DNA of 64,000 nucleotides from Tetraselmis striata (lineage: Eukaryota; Chlorophyta; Chlorodendrophyceae; Chlorodendrales; Chlorodendraceae). The notes under the pieces were generated by a model. That model ran no database searches, was not told the origin of the DNA, and saw only the letters and a list, made by a program, of their open reading frames with translations. Position 1 is the first letter of the stretch. Each line of letters begins with the position of its first letter. The stretch spans positions 1-64,000 of the forward strand of contig VCJN01001728.1 in assembly GCA_006384855.1 (NCBI GenBank). Direction: 5' to 3'. This document shows, in pieces, positions 52,983 through 64,000 of this stretch. A program made the position numbers and the translations under genes.

Positions 52983-55900
52983 ATGGCAGCTGAGCCCCCC
53001 GACGTGCGCGTTGCTCGACTGCTCGACAGCGGCTGATCCGGGAGACCGGTGCGCGCGCCAAGTTGGTGCACGGCGCGGGCCAGAAGCCCAACGCCATTCC
53101 GGTGGAGTTTGCGGACATGAGGTGGGGCCGGCTGCTCCTTCCCAACTACAAAGGGAAGGTGGCCGCTGCCTATTTTAACCGACGGAGGTGGCGAGAGGCG
53201 GTTGAAGGGGGGGGGGGGGGGGGGAATGTGGCCGACGCAGCGAAAACAGTGGTAGATTGAGCGGGGACAGCAAATGTAGCAGCAGTGGCAGTACTTGCGG
53301 CGGTGCAAGCGGCAGCAGCAACAACAGTGGAAGCAATAACAGTACTAGCTGCAACAGCACTGGTACAGCAGCAGTATCAGTAGCAGCGACAAATGTAGTA
53401 GTAGTACCAGAATTAGGGACAGTGGTGGCAACAGCAACAACAATGGTACATTGAGCAGGAAAACCATGGTAGCACGAATGGAAGTAGCACCAGCAGCAAA
53501 TAACATTGGAGGCAACAGCAGTAGTAGCAACAGCGTCAGTGGTAGCAGCACAAGGGACAGTGATGGCAACGAGGATGGCAGCAGCAGCAGCAGTAGCGCC
53601 TTGCGGGCACGCCCTGCTCACTGCTCACCGGCCCGCTGCTACCCTGTCATGCCGCGCTTGTGCACCAGGGAGCGGCTGATCGAGGACCACGAGCACGTGT
53701 TCACTGACATCTTTGGCGGCGCCTCTAAGGCGCGGCAGAGGACGTTCCGGCGCTTTGCAGACCGCATATGGATCGCTAACCACATGCGCCTGAACCGCCT
53801 ATTCCAAAAGTGCGCACCCCTCCCTGCCTGCTCGCAATCCTGCCTGAGGCTGCTGGACGCTGCCTGCTGATGCTGGGACTGCGTTGCGGCAGATGGCTGG
53901 AGTCGTACATGTACTTCAACCCCGACCATGGCGGCGTGGAGCACCCCAAGAATAAGCTCTCCAGCACGCAGTTTGACGCCATTGAGAGCAAGTGGCGCTC
54001 CATGCTGTACACGGTGCGCTCCCCCCCCCCCCCCCCCCACGCCCTCTCCTGCCGCCCCCCTATTCCCTGGCGGTCTTTGACCCATCGCGTGCATCACTTT
54101 GGACCGCTGCTCACCATGCGGCAGGTGCTCGAGAAAGGCGGCTTTGCAATGGTTGCCGACAGCGACCTGGAGGAGGCCGTCGCCTCGCGCGATCTGGGCG
54201 GGATCAACCTGCTCCCCCCGCCACCCGAGGCAGTCGAGTACGAGATTTTCTATAGGTATGGTGGGAGTGCCGCGAGTGTCCGCGGTAGCTTGGCCAGGCT
54301 TCCGCTGGGACCGGCGAGCGGTTAGCCATGACGCGGGTCTTGCTTGCTGCGGGCCGCAGGGGGGTGAAGTCGTGCAGCAAGGAGGTGCGCAGCTGGCGCA
54401 CTTGGTTCCGCCGCACCAAAATTGCGTACAAGGAGTACGGGCGCCTGATGGTGCTCTACCGCATCAAAGCTAAGCCGGAGGACGTGCAGGCAAAGCAAAG
54501 GACATGCTGCGGCCGCCCCTTCGGCATCCTCGTGCGCGTCATCAATATGTTCTGTGAGAGCCCCCGCCCCCTTCTACCAATTATTGCGCTCTCATCCAGT
54601 GCAAAGGTCGATCACTGTGTGTGTGTTGTGTGTGTGTGCACATACTATACATACGCATGTACAGCGGTATGTACAGTGGCATGTGCAGCGGTATTTACAG
54701 TGGCATGTGCAGCGGTATTTACAGTGGTATGTATATGTACTACAGCAGTGTACAGTGTATATACTAGAAATACGCGTGTACAGCGGTCTGTATGTAAAAC
54801 AGGAGGAAGTGTCAGAGAAGGGGGGGTGGAGGGGGGGGAGAGTGAGGCTGGGTTCCACAACAAACCACCAACAAAGGAATATCTCAGCTTCATGTGGCAA
54901 TCAGCAATCAGTACTGTGTAGCTGCTTGGTGACGTCATAGCGTAATGATTGATACATCATGGTGCTCATAGACACTGTTACACGGTAAACATGCAGTATG
55001 ACTGCTGTCCAATAGTGTAATGTACCATAGTGTCGCAGTATTCATCAATCTCTGCATTCCACAGAGCGGCACGATGGAAGCTTCTCATGTCGAGCGGTCA
55101 GCATATCTGTGCTGTCGGAGTATGGATTGGCAGACCAGTATAGCAGATGGCTGAATGCAACAAATCCCCACCAATGATCGACATTACTTTCGCGATGGCT
55201 GTAGCATGTATGATATTTTTGATCCCGATAGGGGGACGGTTATTACAGTATGACCAGCAGTGATGCCTCGGATGGCTTTCTACACCAAGTGAGTGGTTGC
55301 TATATCACATTGATGCCCCCCTCCTCTGACTGGGGTGACGGCCGCAGCGCTCGGAGGCGAGACGGTGACGCCCATCGAGGAGACAGACCCGCAGTTGTGG
55401 TACATGAAGATCTTCAAGGATGTGTCGTCGCTGGACGTCGACATGGTGGTGCCCGGAGGCTCCATCGACTTCAGTGAGCCGCCCCTTCCCCCTGGCGCCC
55501 CACGCTCGGCCCCTTGAGAACCCTCCATATCCTTTCGCCGAGGCTTGCCCCCGCCCCAGCTCCCCTTGCCCCTGCCTCCCTCTACTGCAGTCTTGACGCT
55601 CGTGCTTGGTCTCCTCCCCCCCTCCCCCCCCACCACTCCAACTCCCCATTGCGCGCCTCATTGGCGGCGCTCAGCCTGGTTCGATGTCGCCATGATCTGG
55701 GTCCCGACGCTCATTGGCTTTGGAAGTGCCATCAAGACGATCTATGATGTGTGGGGGCAGCAGGATTCGTGGATCGACTGGTTTGTGCTCGTGGTGCTGT
55801 TCATCTTGCCGCTCTCCTGGTGCGCCCCGCTCCCTCGCCAAACCCCATGTGATCGCCCCCCGCCTTTGCATCAGGCGGCACACTGAGACACGCGCTGAGC

Positions 55901-56642
55901 CATGCGCCCCGGCGTGCACGGATCTGCAGGGGCTTCAAAGCGTACCAGTCCATCAAGCACAAGGAGAACCAGTACATGGTGCATATAGGCAACGTGTACA
56001 TGACGCAGAACCTCAATAACAACCAGGGGGTGCGCCGCCCGACGCGAACGCCGCTCTGTGTGTCCCGCACCTCGCCCCCGTGCACCCCCTGTAACCCCCC
56101 CCCCCCCCCCTTCCAGGCCACACTTCCTCCGCCTCTGGCTGGAGTACCCTCACTTGACAGCAGAGTACTAAGTTTTGCATTCGCGTGTACAGCTCCTAAC
56201 GCCCTGCTTCCGCTTGCGATGTCAGGTGTGCGGCGACCTGCTAGAAGAGGCGCACGAGCAGGAGAACAACGAGGCGCTGCTGGCCTACTTTTTCCTGTGG
56301 AATGGCATGCAGGAGGTGGAATTCCAGGTGCTCTCCCACGCCCCTCGCTGCCTGCTCACTAGCCTCTGCAGATGACACTGAAACATGCACCTAGCCGCCG
56401 ACTCTTGGCCATCTTGTCGGCGACTGGTCCTTTGTCTCTAGGACACCCTGTGCCTTGTCTGGCCGAGTGGCTGGCTCTATGTATATCCCTGTTGGTTTAA
56501 TACAGAAAAGGTGTGAATTGCACGTTTATCACGTGTTATGTGTCCCTGCTGGCACATATCGTAATTTCATCGAAAAAAGGTGTGATGACTACTCAATCAT
56601 CTTGTTTGACCCCAAAGCCATCGCCAACAGCGCTTGCGTGCC

Positions 56643-56702
<60 letters not shown>

Positions 56703-57783
56703 CGCGCGCGCGCGCACACACACACACATAAATACACACCGAGTCTTTTTTGTTGCCATGGTACAAGTTGCCGGGTCTGCACAAAAGGGAGGGGCTCTGT
56801 GCTGACGTGGTGTGATCCACAGGAGAAGGGTGCGCTGGACCGCACTGTGGAGGCGTACCTGACGACGCTCAAGGAACACTACGACAGCGACTTTGACGTG
56901 CGCCACGCTCCCGGGGTGGTGGGGGTGGGTAGACTTGCATTGCCTGTCCGCGTCGAGGCAGCGATGTCTCTTGGCTGGATGGATTGTCCTGGACTGAGCT
57001 CTCTGTACAACTGCGGCTGTGTCGCTCCAGTGGTAGTCCCTTGTCTCTAGATGTGCTTCCAGGGTCGGATTGTTGCACGTATCACCGCATACGAAGGAGC
57101 GCCCACTTTTGTACAAGGTGCAGAACGACTGCGCCCCCATTCACTGCCGCAGGTTGCGGACGCGCTGGACAAGCTGGTCCAGATGGGCATCTGCACGCGC
57201 AAGACGTTCCCCAACGCCATGCAAATGTTCAAGGTCGCTCCCCTTCTCTCTGTCTTACACAGCCGGAGTTGTCGGGGGCCATGGCGTGGAGCTGACAGGG
57301 GGCGCATGGTCGCGTTGGCAGGTGGTCAACCTTGAGGAAGCGTGCGAGCTGATCAATCCGGTGCGCATCTCCGCGTTCATCAACTCGCTGGGCAACCAGC
57401 ACGGGCGCGGCCCCTGCGCGATGTCCGACTGGCGCGAGGCTCTCGCGCCCGGCCCGCCAGGGGAGCGCCCCGTCCGCTACTTCATCAACAGCGCCACTGG
57501 CCAGCGGTGCTACGACGTTCCCGATGATTACATTCCAATAAATTTCAACTCCTCCCTGGCACCGGGCGTCACCTCCCCAGCCCGCCGCGCCTCGTCCGTC
57601 GCCGCGGACGCCGCCAGAAACCCCGACTCCTTCGTCCCGAACCACCGCCACGCGTACGGCATCCCGCCCTCGCCGCCGCAGTCCGTGACGCCGCCCGTCG
57701 TGGGCTCCCCCGGTGGCGCGCGCCGGGCTGCTGCCGCCCCTCAAGTCGCTACCGCGGCGGTGAGGGGCACTATCCACACATAA
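52983..57783 (+). CDS. DUF3754/TMEM143-like membrane protein
   Basis: About eleven plus-strand exons follow the DUF3754 family (PF12576; human TMEM143). A likely first exon (52983 to about 53190) has PNAIPVEFADMRWGRLLLPN but contains a frame problem near 53033. Then: 53669-53809 RERLIEDHEHVFTDIF; 53893-54013 WLESYMYFNPDHGGVEHPKN; 54125-54255 VLEKGGFAMVADSDLEEAV; 54360 to about 54470 WRTWFRRTKIAYKEYGRLMV; about 55345-55473 WYMKIFKDVSSLDVDMVVPG; 55675-55818 a hydrophobic hairpin (FDVAMIWVPTLIGFGSAI, WFVLVVLFILPLSW); 55930-56029 YMTQNLNNNQG; 56226-56327 LLEEAHEQENNEALLAYFFL; 56823-56897 ALDRTVEAYLTTLKEHYDSD; 57153-57233 VADALDKLVQMGI; 57322-57783 a long C-terminal tail. Most of the exon pairs checked join in phase. 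Two membrane helices follow the KIFKD motif, as in the family. The molecular function is unknown; relatives are mitochondrial or plastid membrane proteins. Confidence 0.87.
53209..53224. repeat. Poly-G run in the first DUF3754 intron
   Basis: About 16 G shortly after the end of the first coding block. Confidence 0.9.
53260..53600. repeat. Degenerate CAG/CAA/GTA trinucleotide repeat
   Basis: Runs such as GCAGCAGCAACAACAGTGG with a triplet rhythm over 340 bp inside an intron. Translations of both strands are low-complexity (Ser/Asn/Thr; Leu/Val/Pro). Confidence 0.85.
54019..54038. repeat. Poly-C run after a DUF3754 donor
   Basis: ACG|GTGCGCT and then about 18 C; the intron starts at 54014. 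A similar run (56095-56110) lies 65 bp into the intron after 56029. Confidence 0.9.
56649..56728. repeat. (CA)n microsatellite
   Basis: CA repeats of about 45 nt, then CACGCACACACGCGCGCG and more CA, in a DUF3754 intron. Confidence 0.95.
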
Positions 57784-57826
57784 ATGCACCGGTGGGCATA
57801 AAGCACATCGTTGTGTAGCCAAGCAG

Positions 57827-57840
57827 TGTAAGCACTGTAA
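57827..57840 (+). terminator. Two TGTAA polyadenylation-type signals
   Basis: TGTAA at 57827-57831 and 57836-57840, about 45-55 bp after the DUF3754 stop. Confidence 0.5.
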
Positions 57841-58609
57841 GCCTTGTAGAAGCATTCTTCCACGGACACGGTGCACCAATGTGTGTGTCTGTTGTGCATA
57901 TGTTCCGGCATGGCGGTTTTCATCTCTCCAGAGCGGAAGCATAGAAGGGACGGGCGCAAGAGTAGAAAGCTTACAAAAAAGTGCGCTAGATGATTGAGCT
58001 CCCCAACCGCATACCGTGATTGAGCATGTCCGCATTCTGCCGATCCCAAATCACAGCTACTCGACCATATTTACCGCGCCACTGGTACACCAAAATTTGA
58101 AATTTGTTGCAGCTTTGTTCATGCCAGTCTTCCTTCTAACTACACAGGCCAGCCGTCTTACGGCCCGGCTGCATGTACCCGCATGAGATCGGGCCGCAGC
58201 CCGTAGCGTGCAGCCCCCCGAAGGCCAAGTAGTACAGTGAATGCAGTGCAGAGGAAGTCCTTATGTCCCTGTGAGGACTGCCCAGCGTTAAATAGAGCTC
58301 AAGCTGGCAGCTTGGAAACGTCGTTGGCTACCTGCTGCTCCACGTGCGGCGAAAACTTCCCGTTTGAACGTGATGACCACGCGATCCTCCCCGGACTTGC
58401 ACACGCAGTCTCAATACACCGCAACAAGTATCCGTCATCCCCAGGTTCAATTAATCCGGGCACTGCTGTGGCGCGAGCGGAGACCGCAGTGTGTCAAGTA
58501 ATGATGAGATACAGTATGTACATCTCTCTGGAATGCACAGAGTATGGGACCGTCCAATCAAAGTAACAGTGTGTGCGCGACCCTGGAAGGCCCGCTTTCG
58601 CATTGTCGG
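57841..58609. other. No gene recognised; intergenic between convergent genes
   Basis: Holds the 3' regions of the DUF3754 gene (+) and the cyanase gene (-). Frames are short and unsupported. Confidence 0.6.
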
Positions 58610-59376
58610 TCAGACGCGAGCCGAGGGTCGATCCTTTCCCGTTAGCTTCTCCACGCGTACGTAAAAGTCGATCGCCGACATGATTCCGTCGCCGAACTTG
58701 TCGATGGTGATAGCCTTGAGCGCGTCGCCGTAGTGCATGACAGCTTCGTTCAACCTGTTCCCACGCAGCCGCAAAATAGTTAGGGTCGAATCGTACGACC
58801 CTCAAAGGAAACCCCGAACAGATCGACGGCGCAGAGACTGCCGAGAGGGGTTATTACCTGTAAACCAGCGGCTCCTGGATGATGCTGGGGTCGTACCTCC
58901 GCACCGGCGCGCGCTGCATGAGCTTGAGGTCGGCCTCCGAGATACCGGGCACCGCGAGCTTCATGCCCTGCACAGAGCTCGGCTTCAGCTGGGCTTGATT
59001 GTAAAAGAGCTGCGCGCAGTAGATGTTGCACAGGCCTAGCACCGGCGATTTCGTCGAAGGTCTTGCCGGACGCTTCCTTGGCAGCCAGGAGCCGGCCGAT
59101 GAGGGCGAACTTCTCGGCGCTGCCGTTGGGCAGGCCGGGGCCGTAAGGGGCTGGACATGTTCTACTCTTGAGTAGCGGGATGTATCGGCAAGCCCCCTGG
59201 TAGTGGCGGATTCGTGGTACTAATTTCGGCTCAGCAGGACAGGTGATATTAAAAGTGCTCGTAGCTGCGCGAGACTGAGTGAGCAGAAGATGCTGCGCTG
59301 AGAACTCGCCTCGCCTGGCGTGTAGTGATGATTGTCGCCGATCGACAGTCGCTACCAGATTTGGGCGGAACTCCAA
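58610..59376 (-). CDS. CYN: Cyanase (cyanate hydratase)
   Basis: The family sequence is readable over nearly its whole length. From about 59150: [20 protein letters not shown] and TFDEIA; then [37 protein letters not shown] and [10 protein letters not shown]; a GT-AG intron (58857-58755); and exon 58754-58610 with [40 protein letters not shown] and TGA. The three catalytic residues known from E. coli CynS are present: Arg of VYR, Glu of LNE and Ser of IMSAI. The enzyme converts cyanate and bicarbonate to ammonia and CO2. The frame slips by one base between TFDEIA and LGLCN near 59038, so either this copy is mutated or a base was miscalled. The start is unclear; the minus frame is open to 59376 and may include 5' UTR or an intron. 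Confidence 0.88.
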
Positions 59377-61926
59377 TGGCAGTTCCGGCGGAACGGAACC
59401 ACGGAATTCCGTTCAGTTCCGCTCAGTTAATAGTTACTTGATAGTTTAACACTGAGCAATCGGATGCCAGCAAACTACTCTGCATACCATTGCGCGAGAA
59501 ATGCTCGGAAAATTCAGAAATAAAGCTCTCAAAAAGTCCTATCCAAGAATTTGTCCCGCAGTTCTGCCCCATCCAGGTCTTCCACACATGAACGCCCTGG
59601 CACCTAAACGCTGCGCACAAGAGAATCATTGGGGAATAAACACATTGTCTGATCGTGCCAGACTGCCAGCGCTCACAGTGGCGTGCAGATACATGTACCT
59701 TCACGCGTCGTGCATCCCAACGTGCAATACTCGGTAGCATGATAGTGTGTGCCACACTTCCGCACACACGCAACTCACACTTGGGACATGCACTCCTTGA
59801 GCGATGCTGCACGATCATTTTGTCGCATCATCATGATCATCAATTTTTCCACCAGCTACTAGACATTGTAACACACACCCGCCATTCGCCCCCGGCCACT
59901 TGGCTCATGACAACGAGTAACGGGCATGTGGGCATGCACCGCCATAGAAGAGCACCGCCCCACGGCAAGGAGGGTGCGAGGACTATCATGCTTGCACATG
60001 CAAAGATTTACCATCACAACACATTGCCGCGACTTTGCTCCTGAAGTACGTAGTTAAGCAGCGGAATTGATACAAATACCTGCTACACTTTGTCTCATGA
60101 CCTAAATGACATTTTCCCAGTCCCCAAACGTGGTACAAGTACGGCGGAAAGTACAACCGATGGCGATTAATGGACAAGTTATGGCGATTCATGACATTAT
60201 GGTTATGGGCATACGGCGCAATATTATTACGTGGTTTTATTTATACCTCCATCTGCATGTACGCACTGCTTTCGCATACTTGAAAATGTGGGTGGGGACG
60301 GCTCTTGCGTTGCACGATTTGGCCTGACATGCTGTCACAGCGATTATCCCAAGAGATCCGCCCCGCAGTGACATGCATGCACACGCGCTCTGCCCCAGTG
60401 TCGCTAGGTATGGCTGTATGGGTATATGTCGATCGAATGTGTGAAGCCCATACTTATGTTTGCGGGTGTTCAGTACTCTTAAGCGCCTCGAGCGGTTATT
60501 TTGGTATATTCCTCTGCGCGCGTTCGTCATTATATAATATACATCTGATGTACAAGGATGTCCACTTGCCTACTTGTCATGTAGAGTCATTTCATACCTG
60601 GTATCATTGCATTGACACTTTCGGTCCTTGATTCAGGACCGGTCAGGCGTCGCGAGCGGTGTCTGAGTGTTGATGCTGGTAAACATCCACATGCATGCTG
60701 CACATGCGAGCGGTACGGCGGTGAATGGCGCCCCTAAGAGTATACTTTTCAACCAATCAGATGGCTGGTCGTAGCGTCGACATGCGGCATGCAACAAGCT
60801 GGCAACGGATGGAGCGCATTACAACGAGGAGGGAGCCACAAGGAGGCAGCCTGGCGCTGCAGTAGGTGCGCAGCTGTCCCATAGGGCGCAGTCCCGCAGC
60901 AAGGCTGGTGCAAAAAGGCACCGCCAGTGTACAAACTGCGCCTGCCATGGCAGTGCTACCGTTGCGTCCGCCTCTGGCGCTAGAGAGGAGCGCCTTCCTG
61001 CATTGAGAAAGCCTCTGATGGGCAGTCGCCGCGACGCCAATACGACAGGTTGCCTCTTGGCCTGGGACACAGGCTACATCAGCCTCGATGGAGTAGCCAT
61101 TGGAGTCGCCCGTACCGGCACCCATCATTCATCATCCACTTCCCACCAGCATCGTGGGTGGCTGCATAAGACGGGACTTCCCGCTGCTGGATTCGCAGCG
61201 CATGCCAGTCTTGGGAACGCAGGCAACGGCGAGGGCGAGGCTGCCCCTGGTTTCCAGGATGGCTGCTCGCTCAGGGGGCGTAGGCGCCGCCACCCGGGTG
61301 GCCGCGGCCATCTGCCTGGCGGGAGGGTGCCTGCCCGGCGTAGCCCGTGACGCCCTGAGGTGCGGCACTGCCAGCGCGCAAGCAGATACGGTGTCAGCAA
61401 AAAATACGTGGAATAAAAAGACGCACAGCAATGGCGATTCGGCAGTGTGTTTGGTGCTGTCAGCTCTGCGTACTTATTCAAAATACAGTATAAACACCGC
61501 AAATCTTAGCTGACAGCGCCGTTCATGAGTGTTGTTGGCCTTGCCTGATTATTGTCTTTGCAACCTTAGTGGCTCAGAGACATACACACGCAAACAGTGC
61601 GGTCAGACAGACATATTGAATAAGAAGAGATACGAATGCCACCGCACCGATAAGAACTGTTAAGGTAAACCTCAACTTGGGGTTGCATGCGACCTATAGA
61701 AAAAGTCGATGTAGTTTCACTATATTTTCGTCTACATTTGACCTGCAGGCACGGCAGGTTCTTATTCGCAGTCGGCAGCCGTAGAGAAGCAAAGCCTAAC
61801 AAATAGTAAACCAGATATAGTAACGCAGAGACAGTTTAGCAATGAATCGACGCACCGTATGAGTACGCTATACTACCCACAAACACATAGTTGCGTACAC
61901 CCATTCACATATGTATGTGATTGTAC
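59377..61926. other. No gene recognised
   Basis: Mixed sequence. CGGAACGGAACCACGGAATT and CCGTTCAGTTCCGCTCAG near 59391-59427 form a small inverted-repeat cluster. GC-rich frames at 60757-61350 on both strands show no family motif; part may be an unrecognised gene. The 3' exons of the gene at 61927 may also lie here. Confidence 0.45.
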
Positions 61927-63601
61927 CTGGTGGCGCGCGCTTCGAGGGCATCCAGCCAGCCGTAGCCATCCCCGAGGTCGCTGGTGGCGGCCGCTGGTTG
62001 GGCCATCTGGGCAGCTGACAGGGAGGCGCCCGGCGGCGGCGCAGACGGTTGAAAGCCGAGGACCGTTGCGCCGCTGGAAAAGAAGCTGCCGCCGGCGGTG
62101 CCGTTTGCGGGCGGCGCAAGGGGGCCAAACGCACCGCCTGGCTGCATGTCCGGCTGGGGCGGGGCGGGGAAGGGGCTGCCTCCGGCAAGGAGGTTGCTGC
62201 TGCTGGGCAGCTTCCGAGGCGGTGCGGCGATGGGGTCCCTCTGTCAGGATGGAAGAGCGCAGACCACGGGAATGGCTTCAGGTATGGCGGACAGCGAGCT
62301 TGGCAGACTGGCAGAAAGAGGGCAATACAAGACCCAGGGGGGGGGTACAAAGAGTTTCAACTAGTACAAGATATTAGATAACCACTTAGCTCAATGTTGG
62401 TGACAGATAGTACCTAAGTGGTAGTGAAAAATGTATCTTGCATTTTCAACTCAGGATTTCGCTCTTTTTTACTAAACCATTTTTGCGGCTGGAATAGAAG
62501 TGAATACAGGTCTGTAGTTGCGGCAGCTTGCTTGTCAAACGGCAGCAGGGAGGGAAATCACTGCTGTGTCAGGAATCATGCCTGCCAACCATACAACGTA
62601 TGCGGCGCTCGCAATAATGCTTTCGGCCCGCACTGTCAGAGACGTTGACGTCTTGCCAACTCCCTTTCAGTTGGCACAGTAGGCGAGCTGTCTACGCAAT
62701 CTAGGCCGTCCTGTCGATGCAATGTGCCGTGACTGTGGTCTTGTCAATGTGGCACGAATGATGAATGGCATAACATACATGACACATTGAATATATCGGA
62801 GGCGGGGGGGGGGGGGGGGGGGGTCAACGTCCAAAGCCCAGTGGGGTGTGTGTGGGGGGGGGGGGGGGGATGGCTCACCTGCGGCTGGTTGGACTCCAGG
62901 CCGAGCCCCGCCACGAGCGAGTTCCCCATGTCCTCCATCTCCGCCGCGATGGTTGCGGCACCATTGCCCAGGAACCTGTTGATAGGACTGGCGTCGGTGC
63001 CTGCGCCGTCGGAGGGCAGGTCGGTAGCGGAGCCACCAAAGCCCAGTTGGATGCCCTGCATCCAGGGCAGCGAGTACTGCGGCTGCGGCGGGGCGCTGGC
63101 CGCGGCGGTGCCCCAGGGGTTCTTGAAGCCGCCGTCCCCAGCAGGCAGCATAACGGGAACGGCGCCGGCTGCGATGGGCGCGGTGGCGGCTGGGATGGGT
63201 TGGCCGAGGTGCTGCTGGGTCTGATGCTGCTGGGTGGCCTGGGCGGCTTGGACAGCGAGCGCTGTAGGTGCGGTGCTGGTTGGTGCTGCTACCTGGGGTG
63301 CAGCCGCCTGGGCCCGCGGCCGGAACAGGATGATCTCTTCCTCCAGCTCGTCCTCCTCCATGGGGTCCAGGGCTGGGCTGGCGGACCCGGAGGCCGTCGC
63401 CGCGACATCATTTGCCATCGCTTCCTCCCCTGCTGCTTCCGCCACGTTGTCGTTGCCACCGTCGCGGTCACCGTCGAGGCCATCACCGCCGCCGTCGGCA
63501 TCGCCGGCAACCGCCAGACGGAACTCCTCCACAGCGCTCTTCAGCGCCTTCCATTCCTTGGTGGAAGCCAGCGCCCGCCAGGAGGCCTTCTGGGAGGATG
63601 C
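61927..63601 (-). CDS. SMG7/EST1-like protein, C-terminal exons (partial)
   Basis: Exon 63601-62879 (possibly starting further upstream; the frame is open to 63757) has WRALASTKEWKALKSAVEEF, an acidic stretch, then EEDELEEEIILFRPRAQAAA. The rest is Gln/Ala/Pro-rich with FKNPWGTAAASAPPQPQYSL, and the donor CAG|GTGAGC is followed by poly-C. Exon 62240-61927 has RDPIAAPPRKLPSSSNLLAG and ATSDLGDGYGWLDALEARAT. The acidic 'EEEIILFRP' box followed by a long low-complexity tail is characteristic of plant SMG7/EST1 proteins, which act in nonsense-mediated mRNA decay. The 14-3-3-like N-terminal domain expected of SMG7 would lie beyond the right edge, so the call rests on one motif and is tentative. Confidence 0.4.
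62803..62869. repeat. Two poly-G runs after a donor
   Basis: G runs at about 62803-62822 and 62855-62869; on the gene strand they are poly-C beginning about 9 nt past the donor at 62878. Confidence 0.92.
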
Positions 63602-63756
63602 CTGCACGTGCGCAAGGCGCACGCCGCTCAGCACAGTGGTCAACTCAACCAGGCACTTTGACACATTGAGAGGACCGGAGGGTATCGGCCAATCCAACCG
63701 ACTGCACCGACTTTCCCCTTGCCCATCAAAGCACAGATGCATATTCAAGTATATAT

Positions 63757-63826
<70 letters not shown>
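63757..63826. repeat. (CA)n microsatellite, about 35 units
   Basis: Pure CA repeat of about 70 nt upstream of the SMG7-like exon. Confidence 0.97.
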
Positions 63827-63828
<2 letters not shown>

Positions 63829-64000
63829 CAACAAACCAGTGCAATAACATACAGATGCAAACGGGGGTATAAAAACACTGCAAATCAGAGCCTGCTATGC
63901 CCGCCAGAGGTCAAATGTAAACGAAACTGTAGCGAATGTTCTGACAGGTTGCATGCAAGCCCAATTTGAGGCTTATCATAAGAGTTCTTTCAGGTGCCCC

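Noticed and set aside
53175-53621. 148-residue Leu/Val/Pro-rich minus frame
   Set aside because: Translation of a degenerate trinucleotide repeat within a DUF3754 intron.
56589-57140. 183-residue minus frame with poly-Cys/Val
   Set aside because: It reads through a (CA)n microsatellite and opposes well-supported DUF3754 exons.
62744-63883. A single uninterrupted 379-residue minus ORF
   Set aside because: Both ends are microsatellite or homopolymer translation; splice sites at 62879 and probably 63601 define a shorter coding exon.

Overview
The window looks like nuclear DNA of a green alga, probably a chlorophycean (Chlamydomonadales-like) species. This is inferred from several traits: split genes with many short exons and GT-AG introns, moderately high GC, TGTAA motifs (the polyadenylation signal of chlorophycean algae) just after two gene ends, a helicase-associated (HA) repeat protein, and a PAT/Kangaroo-type tyrosine-recombinase retrotransposon like those of volvocine algae. 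No rRNA, tRNA or CRISPR array was seen. Exon structures were worked out by eye from reading frame, splice sites and family motifs; no search was run.

Layout. 0-0.5 kb: end of an HA-domain gene (- strand). 1.55-6.70 kb: a 5.15-kb DNA transposon with 119-bp terminal inverted repeats. Its transposase has a THAP-like finger and an ISL2EU/Harbinger-like DDE domain. Its partner gene joins a FEN1/XPG-type nuclease to SAP and SWIM modules. This is the most unusual object here. 7.9-8.7 kb: 3' part of a LINE, whose 3' tail recurs at least four more times in the window. 8.8-12.9 kb: a - strand gene whose leucine-rich repeats sit one per exon. 13.1-19.6 kb: retroelement debris, including a five-copy 557-bp tandem array next to a LINE C-terminus. 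20.1-25.5 kb: a decayed DIRS-like element. 26-27.7 kb: + strand exons of a cadherin-like beta-sandwich protein with a C-terminal membrane anchor. 29.8-40.3 kb: a large - strand PGAP1-like GPI inositol-deacylase gene; its introns hold a 1.5-kb minisatellite and a MITE-like element. 42.9-48.5 kb: a PAT-like retrotransposon (- strand) that keeps the A1-ORFs-B1-A2-B2 split direct repeats although its genes are broken.

50.1-63.9 kb is the most gene-dense part: a small membrane protein (+), a possible one-helix plastid-type protein (-), a DUF3754/TMEM143-like membrane protein (+), cyanase (-) and the C-terminal part of an SMG7/EST1-like protein (-), which starts beyond the right edge.

The host genes are unrelated household functions: GPI-anchor remodelling in the ER, cyanate detoxification, possible nonsense-mediated decay, and membrane proteins of unknown role. 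Long poly-G/poly-C runs (14-25 nt) occur about twenty times, mostly in introns just after 5' splice sites. Several apparent frameshifts in otherwise good genes may be decay or sequencing error; the sequence alone cannot separate these.
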